DNA of 21,582 nucleotides, from contig CARUOB010000054.1 of the NCBI GenBank assembly GCA_949076555.1, forward strand, positions 1 through 21,582, given 5' to 3'. The DNA comes from an uncultured Lachnospiraceae bacterium. Its GTDB lineage: Bacteria; Bacillota; Clostridia; Lachnospirales; Lachnospiraceae. This document shows, in pieces, positions 16,104 to 21,582 of this stretch. The notes beneath the pieces are model-generated. The model did not search any database. It worked only from the letters and a program-made list of their open reading frames with translations, and was not told the DNA's origin. Numbering within the stretch: position 1 is the first letter of the stretch; every line of letters starts with the position of its first letter. The position numbers and the translations under genes are program-made.

Positions 16104-17378
16104 TTAGGTGGGTATCGCGCAGATCTGCTCCATTGCACTCTTCTTGATTGTCAGTTCCATAATGTCGTAATTATAGTGAGTCTGGTTCACTTCTTCCGTA
16201 TGTCCCATGATCAGAGCCACCGTTGCGCTGGGCAGTCGGCTGTTCAGCTTCGAGGACACTGTCCTTCGCAGGGCATGAATGCTCTTGGCATTTATATTTG
16301 CTTCTACCCCTCGGCGGTACATTGCCTTTGAGTTGGTCGGAGCGATTACGCGGCCATTTGTGTCAGCTATGATATAGTCGCTGTCAATGCCATGCCCTTC
16401 GTGAAGTGTTCTTATTCTGTCAAAGACTGCCTGCAGGCTGTCGCTGATGGGAATCCTGCGTTCCTTACCGTTCTTGGTTGCGCCAATTTCATATGTGCTT
16501 GCGCCATCGTTATGGTCTACACGATGTTCAGACTGGCGGATATGAAGTTCTCCGTTTGCTATACAGTCCCATCGCAGGGCAGCTGCCTCACCTACCCGCA
16601 GTCCCGTATGAAGGCAGATCTCGATAGCGTAGTCTGCCATGTAAAGGGGGTACTCTGCTTGGTGCTGATGGAGCGTATGCAGAAGCGCGGATATCTCAGC
16701 ATCAGTCAGCACCCGCTCGGTACTTGCTCTGGCAGTGTTGTCGCAGTAAGGGCGGACATTTTTTAAATCCACCAGATCACAGGGGTTGCTCTGAATGATG
16801 CGTTTGCGCATGGCGTAGGCGAACACACTCTTTAAGTACCCGAACAAGTTACCAAGAGCCTTCTTTTTCAGATTGAGCCGCTGAATCTCCGCGATCAGAA
16901 ATTCCTCTATGTCGATGTAGTCAATATCTTTGACTTTCATCCTGCCGAAGTCGCTGTCTGCAATAAAGCGTTTGTAATCGTTGCGGTACTTTCGTAAAGT
17001 CTCTGATGCGATGTTTGGACGCTTTGAGGCGTAGTCAATCCATAACGGAAACAGCGCAGACAAGGTGATTGCGGCAAAGACGCGGGCTTTGCCTGTTGAA
17101 ATTTCCTGTTCCTTATAAAATCGTATTACTTCTTTTTCCACGTCCTCTTTCGTGGGCTTGCGGATAACCCGGCGGCCGTCAGGCTTGTTCTTATCGGGTA
17201 CGCGGGTTGTCCACCGTTTATCACTTCCTTTCCCTTGTGTGATTGGTGCTGTGTGCATTGATAAGTATTTTTCTCTTTGCTTTGCCATATATTTTTGCAC
17301 ATCGTCACAGGACATCATAACCAGATCTTCTGTGGAAAGCAAGTCGTTGGTGGCAGGAGTGGAGACGTTTTTCTTCAT
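16104..17378 (-). CDS. int: Tyrosine-type site-specific integrase
   Basis: A 424-residue recombinase that would integrate and excise the element. An N-terminal basic region (about 48-75, KGSDKRWTTRVPDKNKPDGR) resembles an arm-binding AP2-like domain. A core-binding SAM-like domain covers about 100-200 (LFPLWIDYASKRPNIASETL...). The catalytic domain has R261 (HTGLRVGEAAAL), K302 (ATKNGKERRIP), H368 and R371 (SIHALRRTVSSKL), H393 (LIMGHTEE) and nucleophile Y402 (THYNYD), so all catalytic residues are present. I chose the ATG at 17378 because GGGAGGTG lies about 8 bp upstream; a longer frame from 17504 would overlap the methyltransferase gene. It is the last gene of the minus-strand operon, and its ribosome site overlaps the end of the preceding gene. 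Confidence 0.95.
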   Translation of the reverse strand: MKKNVSTPATNDLLSTEDLVMMSCDDVQKYMAKQREKYLSMHTAPITQGKGSDKRWTTRVPDKNKPDGRRVIRKPTKEDVEKEVIRFYKEQEISTGKARVFAAITLSALFPLWIDYASKRPNIASETLRKYRNDYKRFIADSDFGRMKVKDIDYIDIEEFLIAEIQRLNLKKKALGNLFGYLKSVFAYAMRKRIIQSNPCDLVDLKNVRPYCDNTARASTERVLTDAEISALLHTLHQHQAEYPLYMADYAIEICLHTGLRVGEAAALRWDCIANGELHIRQSEHRVDHNDGASTYEIGATKNGKERRIPISDSLQAVFDRIRTLHEGHGIDSDYIIADTNGRVIAPTNSKAMYRRGVEANINAKSIHALRRTVSSKLNSRLPSATVALIMGHTEEVNQTHYNYDIMELTIKKSAMEQICAIPT

Positions 17379-17382
17379 ATTA

Positions 17383-18420
17383 TTACACCTCCCTTCTATA
17401 GGGCGTTGAGCCCGTGAAGTAGAAAGAGGTGATGATTCTCTCGATAATCCCGCGATCCAACGGAATGTCTTTGAAAAACAAGCCGTGATTGTAATACAAA
17501 TCATCGATTCGCCCTTTCATGATGATGTCGTTTCGCAGCTTAAGTGCCTGCTGTTCAGGGTCATGTTTGTCGTGCCCATCGGTTATACGGCAAAAATACA
17601 CGAGATCAAAAGTTCCTTTCCGGCACAGATTCAAGAGCCGCGTTGCCAGAGAGGAGTGGTCATTGGAGGTCAGATTCTGGCGGTAAGCTTTCGTTTTAAG
17701 GTAGGGAGGATCAACGAGTAGCAGTGTCTTGCCAGCTGGCAGATTTCTGTTGCTCAGTGTCTTGAAAATATCCCGCTTATGAATCTGTGTGTTCTGCAGG
17801 CGTGCATGAAGTGCGTAGGTCGCCGCAATTGCGTTCCAGTAAGTACGCAGTGTTATTCCATCGAATGTTTCCCCGGTGTTGCGTGCCGAGTTGAGGTTCA
17901 GATAAAAAAATCGGACGGCTTTATCGATGTTATTTGTCGGTTCACTTTCTTTCATCATGCTGAATGTAGCGGAATCAATCTGGAGTGCAAGAGCCCGTTT
18001 CACGAAGGTCTTGTGGTGTGCCTGCAAGACTTTGTAAAAGTTGATCTTGTCGGGATCAGTGTCGCAGACGATCTCCGTGTCAGCCGCTTTGAAGTTCAGA
18101 TGGATTTCCAGTGCGCCACCGCACGGTTCGATACTGGCACCGTAGTAGCGAAGGTTGAGGGCTTCAGCGATGGTTTTCTGCATCCGGTTATCGCGCTTTG
18201 AGCCGGGGACGCGAAGGGCGTGACATGGTAGATCATTTCGGGTAAGCAGATCTATCATGATCAAGGCTGCCGCCTCCTGTATCGTAATATTATGTTGTGT
18301 TGCAGTTTCCTTCAAATCAGCATAGAGCGCATCCGGGATGCGGACAGAGATCGGAAGAACGTCGAGACGCTCGGCGGGATCGGGAATCAGCTGTATATGC
18401 TGTTCTTGGGCTTTTGGCAC
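17383..18420 (-). CDS. RHH-domain / D12-class DNA adenine methyltransferase fusion
   Basis: A 345-residue protein that probably methylates adenine N6 in DNA. The N-terminus (about 20-62, VLPISVRIPDALYADLKETA...) looks like a ribbon-helix-helix DNA-binding unit. The rest resembles D12-class (Dam-like) enzymes: substrate-loop-like PGSKRDNR (72-79), SAM-binding motif I as EPCGGALEIHLNF (98-110, variant of FxGxG), CDTD (119-122), AVRFFYLN (168-175), and the catalytic DPPY at 237-240 in LLLVDPPYLKTKAY. The start is GTG at 18420, since an upstream stop in this frame at 18448-18450 excludes others. It begins one base after the stop of the small RHH gene. One base fewer in the poly-G tract there would fuse the two genes. 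No restriction enzyme is adjacent. The target sequence is unknown. Confidence 0.82.
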   Translation of the reverse strand: MPKAQEQHIQLIPDPAERLDVLPISVRIPDALYADLKETATQHNITIQEAAALIMIDLLTRNDLPCHALRVPGSKRDNRMQKTIAEALNLRYYGASIEPCGGALEIHLNFKAADTEIVCDTDPDKINFYKVLQAHHKTFVKRALALQIDSATFSMMKESEPTNNIDKAVRFFYLNLNSARNTGETFDGITLRTYWNAIAATYALHARLQNTQIHKRDIFKTLSNRNLPAGKTLLLVDPPYLKTKAYRQNLTSNDHSSLATRLLNLCRKGTFDLVYFCRITDGHDKHDPEQQALKLRNDIIMKGRIDDLYYNHGLFFKDIPLDRGIIERIITSFYFTGSTPYRREV

Positions 18421-18421
18421 A

Positions 18422-18610
18422 TTAATTTCCCCCCCCCCCGGAATATGCTAACAAAGCATACAGGATGATCTCAGACGCACTTTGTGGTTGATATCCGATG
18501 AGTTTTTGATAGAGTGCTTCCATCTTGTCAAGTAGTGCCGAGCTGAGTTTAAAAGTTCTGGGGCTGTGTGAAACAGCTTGATTCTGTGTTGAAACGATTT
18601 GAGTAGTCAT
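18422..18610 (-). CDS. Small RHH-like protein, first gene of the integrase operon
   Basis: A 62-residue protein from ATG at 18610, chosen because AAAGGA lies 8 bp upstream; ATGs further up are too close to it or in the leader. The core (about 18-55: RTFKLSSALLDKMEALYQKL then IGYQPQSASEIILYALLAYS) reads as one beta strand plus two helices, like a ribbon-helix-helix DNA-binding protein. It resembles the N-terminal part of the next gene. The protein ends in SGGGGN because its 3' end is an 11-nt G tract. It is either a separate small regulator or the detached N-terminus of a longer methyltransferase, split by a one-base change in that tract. A 5-bp hairpin (18627-18639) lies in its leader. Confidence 0.6.
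   Translation of the reverse strand: MTTQIVSTQNQAVSHSPRTFKLSSALLDKMEALYQKLIGYQPQSASEIILYALLAYSGGGGN
18429..18439 (-). repeat. Poly-G tract (11 nt) at the RHH/methyltransferase junction
   Basis: Eleven consecutive C on the plus strand (G on the coding strand), the longest such homopolymer I notice in the window. It ends 5 bases before the RHH stop codon. With 11 G the RHH frame stops; with 10 G (or any change of the same phase) it reads straight through into the methyltransferase. Confidence 0.9.
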
Positions 18611-18768
18611 AGACATCGTCCTTTCTGCCCACTTTGGGCGAAAAATGAAAAATATTACGATGTCTATACGCAACATTACCAGTCAACTCAGCGTTGGATG
18701 TATATGAGCGAAAGAAAGCCCATCTTAACTGAAAACTGCCAATATTAACCGTGAAAATAGATATCAGG

Positions 18769-18856
18769 GATGAAAAAGGCCCAACTGAGAGATGAAAAAG
18801 ACCCAACTGAGAGATGAAAAAGACCCAACTGAGAGATGAAAAAGACCCAACTGAGG
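18769..18856. repeat. Four tandem 22-bp direct repeats
   Basis: The unit core is GATGAAAAAGACCCAACTGA, then GA; the four copies start at 18769, 18791, 18813 and 18835. Copy 1 differs by one base (GGCCC for GACCC) and copy 4 by the last base; a decayed fifth follows. There are no spacers. The period is close to two helical turns, as expected of iterons or stacked operator sites. Confidence 0.92.
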
Positions 18857-18909
18857 AACGAAAAGATCCATATAAGCGTGTGAGTCTGCTGTCTTGCTTA
18901 TTGAAAAAA

Positions 18910-18946
18910 GCCATCTTACATCGGAATTTTCCAATATTAAGATGGC
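18910..18946. repeat. Interrupted palindrome with 9-bp arms
   Basis: GCCATCTTA (18910-18918) and TAAGATGGC (18938-18946), with a nested GGAA-TT-TTCC (18923-18932). The left arm and the CCAATATTAA inside match a second site at 18720-18748 on the other side of the 22-bp array. Confidence 0.75.
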
Positions 18947-19050
18947 GGAAATATGATTTTAGATCTGCCCCTTGGATTCTGATTAGTAGACTGAGGCGCG
19001 GCAGGGTGGTGTGAGATTTTAGTCCGAAGAGGAGCCGTAAACGCTTGATT

Positions 19051-19160
19051 TTGTAATTTGAGAGGTGTCAAAAATTGTCCGATTTGTAATTTGAGAGGTG
19101 TCAAAAATTGTTCGATTTGTAATTTGGCACACAGCGATATGTTGCTGAAATGTAATTTGA
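19051..19160. repeat. 33-bp direct repeats (two full, one partial, one degenerate)
   Basis: The unit begins TTGTAATTTGAGAGGTGTCA and continues AAAATTGT. Full copies are at 19051-19083 and 19084-19116 (one difference), a partial at 19117-19127, and a degenerate TGTAATTTGAGGTG at 19151-19164. The period is about three helical turns. As in the 22-bp array there are no spacers. Confidence 0.88.
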
Positions 19161-19327
19161 GGTGGCGAATTTTTCCGTGAGTTACAGCACAACCAACAAA
19201 TAAATATGTCAATTTACAAGATATTTTTGTGTGGTTTAGAGTACATAAATAAGTGGAATAACTTCCCCGCCAGAGGTATAGTAGACACACCGAAAGAGAA
19301 CAGGTGTACTGATAAGGAGGGAACCAT

Positions 19328-20227
19328 ATGAGAACACAGCAGTTTGGGATTGAGATGGAAATGACGGGGATTACACGGGAGCGTGCGGCACAGGTGATTG
19401 CGGGGTATTTCGGAACAGCTTCTTCTTTTAGGGGCGGCGTATATGGCGCATATGAAGCCATCGACCGCCAAGGGCGCGTGTGGAAGGCTGTATCGGACGC
19501 ATCCATCGTCTGCCAGAAAAAGGCGGCATCGGGAGGCAAAAGCATGGCAGGGCGTGAGTATTCATGTGAAGTTGTGAGCCCGATCCTCACCTACGGGGAT
19601 ATCGCGGATTTGCAGGAGGTGGTAAGACAGCTTAGGCATGCAGGGGCATTCGTGAATAAGTCCTGCGGTATTCATATCCATGTGGATGCTTCCAAGCATA
19701 CGCCCGCCACACTGACGAATCTGGTGAATCTGATGGCTCAGAAGGAGGATATCCTGTACCGTGCCCTGCAGATCGCGCCAGACCGCCTCCAGTATTGCAA
19801 AAAAGTGAATGAGGATCTGCTTGGGGTAATCAATCGGCGTAAGCCCAAGACGCTCCCGGAACTGGCGGACATGTGGTATGCAGGATGTTATGATTCGCGG
19901 GATGCGCATTACAACCGCAGCAGATATCGTGGTCTTAATCTGCACGCCACCTTTACCAAAGGTACAATCGAGTTTAGGCTGTTCAACGCCACTACCCATG
20001 CGGGGGAGATTAAATCCTATATTCAGTTTTGTCTGGCACTCAGTCAGCAGGCACTCAGCCAGAAAAAAGCCAGTTGCCGAAGGAGCGTGACTGATAACGA
20101 GAAATATTGCATGAGATGCTGGCTGTTGAGGCTCGGACTAAACGGCGATGAGTTCAAGACCTGCCGCCACCATATGACCAAAAACCTTACAGGGGATTCG
20201 GCGTGGAGGCATGGGAGATGCGCGTAA
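19328..20227 (+). CDS. Amidoligase-family protein (PF12224 type, glutamine-synthetase/GCS-like fold)
   Basis: A 299-residue predicted ATP-dependent COOH-NH2 ligase that would form an amide or isopeptide bond; the substrate is unknown. The family motifs are in order: GIEMEM (7-12, metal/ATP acidic residues), SDASI (56-60), CEVVSP (80-85), CGIHIHVD (113-120, histidine pair), and YRGLNLHA (200-207) then GTIEFRLFNA (212-221). All expected catalytic-type residues are present and the length is normal. A cysteine-rich C-terminus (C250, C261, C264, C279) may hold an extra feature. AAGGAGG lies 7 bp before the ATG. It is followed after 63 bp by a cyclotransferase-fold/XRE gene, probably in one operon. 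From known families I infer that the ligase makes a gamma-glutamyl-like bond and the partner cleaves or senses such products. Confidence 0.88.
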   Translation: MRTQQFGIEMEMTGITRERAAQVIAGYFGTASSFRGGVYGAYEAIDRQGRVWKAVSDASIVCQKKAASGGKSMAGREYSCEVVSPILTYGDIADLQEVVRQLRHAGAFVNKSCGIHIHVDASKHTPATLTNLVNLMAQKEDILYRALQIAPDRLQYCKKVNEDLLGVINRRKPKTLPELADMWYAGCYDSRDAHYNRSRYRGLNLHATFTKGTIEFRLFNATTHAGEIKSYIQFCLALSQQALSQKKASCRRSVTDNEKYCMRCWLLRLGLNGDEFKTCRHHMTKNLTGDSAWRHGRCA

Positions 20228-20247
20228 GCGCATCCCCCTGTTGGGGG
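20217..20247 (+). promoter_or_regulatory. Two hairpins at the amidoligase stop codon
   Basis: GATGCGC-GTAA-GCGCATC (20217-20234) has the amidoligase TAA in its loop region. CCCCC-TGTT-GGGGG (20234-20247) follows and shares bases with it. No T-run follows, so these may tune expression of the second gene rather than terminate. Confidence 0.5.
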
Positions 20248-20290
20248 TATTTCGCGGACGCATTCATTAATAAGAAGGAGGAGATCAGAT

Positions 20291-20947
20291 ATGGCGAAAA
20301 GCACACTTTATATTGCATACGGCAGTAACTTGAATTTAGGGCAGATGGCGCACCGCTGTCCCGATGCGGAGGCGGTCGGCACAGGAGTGATTCGGGATTA
20401 CAGGCTTGCGTTCAAGGCATTAGGCGCAAATGCCTTTGCCACCATCGAAGCCTGTGAAGGGGAGTCTGTTCCCGTGGCTGTATGGCGGATCAGCCACAGG
20501 GATGAGGCGGCACTTGACCGATACGAAGGATGCCCTGCTCATTATAAGAGGGAGTGGATGGACGTGCAGATGGATGGGGACGAGGGGGAGAACATCACAG
20601 GATTGGTCTATGTGATGAATCTCCGCGCGGTGCCCGGTCTGCCGTCACAGGGGTACTACGATGCGGTGCGGTCTGGATACCGATATTTCCAGCTGGATGA
20701 GAAGAAACTTAGAGAGGCATGGCAGAGGGCGGCGGAGGCGGATGCAGTCCGGCACAATCCGCTGAAGTTTTATCGCAGGGAGAAGGGGCTGACACAGGCA
20801 CAGCTTGCGGATGAGGCGGCAGTGTCCCTCAAGACTCTGCAGAAATACGAGAGCGGGGAGCGGAGCATCCAGAGGGCGCGTACAGACACAGTTCTGCGGA
20901 TTGCGGGGGTATTGGAGGTATCGCCGTATCTGTTATCGGGAAATTAG
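20291..20947 (+). CDS. Gamma-glutamylcyclotransferase-fold (AIG2/GGCT-like) protein fused to an XRE helix-turn-helix
   Basis: A 218-residue two-domain protein. Residues 5-145 form a GGCT-like domain: YIAYGSNLN with the substrate-loop YGSN (10-13), GTGVIRDYRLAF, and the likely catalytic glutamate E79 in LDRYEGCPAHYKRE. Such enzymes release pyroglutamate from gamma-glutamyl amides. Residues 156-216 form a Cro/C1-type helix-turn-helix (FYRREKGLTQAQLADEAAVS, then TLQKYESGER). The fusion suggests either a ligand-sensing repressor that uses the GGCT fold as sensor or an enzyme that controls its own operon. GGAGGAG lies about 8 bp before the ATG. It is downstream partner of the amidoligase and followed by a terminator. 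The domain calls are firm; the biological role is inference. Confidence 0.9.
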   Translation: MAKSTLYIAYGSNLNLGQMAHRCPDAEAVGTGVIRDYRLAFKALGANAFATIEACEGESVPVAVWRISHRDEAALDRYEGCPAHYKREWMDVQMDGDEGENITGLVYVMNLRAVPGLPSQGYYDAVRSGYRYFQLDEKKLREAWQRAAEADAVRHNPLKFYRREKGLTQAQLADEAAVSLKTLQKYESGERSIQRARTDTVLRIAGVLEVSPYLLSGN

Positions 20948-20982
20948 TTAGATCCATCCGGCTTAGACAGTCAGATTGTAAA

Positions 20983-21029
20983 AGACACCGTTTTGTCACC
21001 TGTAGCATGACAAGGCGGTGTCTCTTTTT
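20983..21029 (+). terminator. Terminator of the amidoligase operon
   Basis: AGACACCG (20983-20990) pairs with CGGTGTCT (21016-21023), with an inner GTCA/TGAC pairing, followed by CTTTTTA. Confidence 0.82.
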
Positions 21030-21582
21030 ATGGTACAGGAAATTCCTCCGCTTATTCGAGTCCGTGAAGCAAATTCACTTTTTTTACAACATGATATTGT
21101 GCAGATAGGGCGGATATTCAACGATACGTTAAGTTGAGACGATGTACTCTCCCGGCCAGAAGGTTTTTATGTTTTGCATATTTTTATGGATTGTGGATTG
21201 GATTATTTTTGCGATGAAAGAAAACGGCAGGCGAGACCGTTTCCAAAAAGCGCGGTTTTATGCGGGTTTTAAGGCAGTTGTAAAAAGTAACAAGAACAGA
21301 CGGGATTGATTTTAGAATTTTCCGGGGAGGATTTTAGAGGGCTTAGATGAGGCAGAAAGTTTTGAGAATAAACAGTGATTTGAGATGCACTTTTTTGTAC
21401 TGAAACACACTTTTTTATTTAGATCTGATCTGTTCTGCTGTGATCTGGCAGATAGCGGTACTTGAGATTCTGTACATGACAGGGATTGCGGGATATTCTT
21501 TTATAACAATTTTTAGACAGTCTGCAAATAGAAAGTCAAGCAGAAATTAGAGAACTTAGAAAAATTTATACAGGTTGAAAAA
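21030..21582. other. Distal 550 bp, mostly without recognisable genes
   Basis: AT-rich sequence after the operon terminator. Apart from the possible 46-aa peptide (21169-21309) I see a repeated CACTTTTTT (21388-21396 and 21408-21416, 20 bp apart) and no confident gene, RNA or att site. It may be the upstream region of the next gene outside the window. Confidence 0.5.
21169..21309 (+). CDS. Possible small membrane peptide, 46 aa
   Basis: A short frame with ATG at 21169 and an AGAAGG ribosome site 5 bp before it. The product has a hydrophobic N-terminal helix (CIFLWIVDWIIFAM, residues 3-16) and a strongly basic C-terminal tail (RRDRF...KSNKNRRD). That shape fits small membrane peptides, including type I toxins, but also chance. 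I know no family for it. It stands alone after the terminator at 20983 and no clear promoter is seen. Confidence 0.3.
   Translation: MFCIFLWIVDWIIFAMKENGRRDRFQKARFYAGFKAVVKSNKNRRD

Larger units (their letters stand above)
18611..19327. other. 717-bp noncoding divergent region with repeat arrays
   Basis: The region lies between the minus-strand integrase operon and the plus-strand amidoligase operon. It is AT-rich and holds a 22-bp array, a 33-bp array, a long-armed palindrome and a repeated CATCTTA...CCAATATTAA pair (18721-18748 and 18912-18940). Possible amidoligase promoter elements are TTTACA (19213-19218) with TTTAGA (19235-19240), or TATAGT (19277-19282) with a poor -35. The layout resembles a replication/partition or multi-operator region; no gene is supported within it. 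Confidence 0.6.
16011..21582. mobile_element. Integrated genetic element, left part only
   Basis: Everything after the tRNA remnant has mobile-element character: a tyrosine integrase pointing at the tRNA, an adenine methyltransferase, small RHH-like DNA-binding proteins, repeat arrays, and amidoligase/cyclotransferase cargo. Housekeeping genes stop at 15.73 kb. The exact left edge is uncertain (in or just after the tRNA 3' end, or within the terminator at 16025-16064). No second copy of the tRNA 3' end (TTCAAGTCCCCCTCTCGCTA) is found to the end of the window, so the element continues beyond it. No conjugation, capsid or terminase genes are seen here, so ICE, prophage and satellite cannot be told apart. 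Confidence 0.7.

Noticed and set aside
17379..17504. N-terminal extension of the integrase
   Set aside because: It would overlap the methyltransferase by 120 bp, and a strong ribosome site precedes the ATG at 17378.
18769..19116. CRISPR array
   Set aside because: The repeats are head-to-tail without unique spacers, and no cas gene is present.
18937..19590. Minus-strand frame with an 11-residue repeat (LQI.QFLTPLK)
   Set aside because: The apparent protein repeat comes from the 33-bp DNA repeats (33 is a multiple of 3). The frame overlaps the amidoligase start and has no ribosome site.
21030..21137. 35-aa plus-strand frame beginning in the operon terminator
   Set aside because: Its start is in the T-run of the terminator, it has no ribosome site and no recognisable product.

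Overview
The window looks like chromosome of a Lachnospiraceae-type Firmicute (class Clostridia). The evidence is strong AGGAGG-type ribosome binding sites, TTGACA/TATAAT-type promoters, moderate GC, a single-chain clade II-type PurL, an OFA-family MFS carrier and a QueH-type epoxyqueuosine reductase. No species can be named from the sequence alone.

Positions 1-15.73 kb are housekeeping backbone. In order they hold: the 3' end of an OFA-type MFS transporter with a strong terminator; a large minus-strand protein with an N-terminal cyclic-nucleotide-binding-like domain and a clear promoter; a 140-bp miniature transposable element with perfect 16-bp terminal inverted repeats and an 8-bp target duplication; a small gene of unknown function followed by a TetR-type regulator and a terminator; purL (one-polypeptide FGAM synthase); overlapping carA-carB (carbamoyl phosphate synthetase); an array of four consecutive hairpins; queH; and argS with its own promoter. 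purL, carA and carB together draw on glutamine for purine, pyrimidine and arginine synthesis.

At 15.81-16.06 kb lies a tRNA transcription unit with a consensus promoter and terminator, but the tRNA part is abnormal. A tRNA-Val(TAC) lacking the end of its acceptor stem runs directly into a tRNA-Met(CAT) lacking its first 13 residues.

From about 16.01 kb to the end of the window the content is that of an integrated mobile element, entered next to the tRNA. A minus-strand operon holds a small ribbon-helix-helix-like protein, an RHH-domain/D12-class adenine methyltransferase and a tyrosine integrase. A 717-bp noncoding divergent region carries two direct-repeat arrays (22-bp and 33-bp periods). 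A plus-strand operon holds a PF12224-type amidoligase and a gamma-glutamylcyclotransferase-fold protein fused to an XRE helix-turn-helix, closed by a terminator. The distal att site is not in the window.

The most notable points are: an 11-nt poly-G tract that separates the RHH gene from the methyltransferase gene by one reading-frame step; the amidoligase/cyclotransferase-regulator pair as element cargo; the chimeric tRNA; and the IS66-like MITE.
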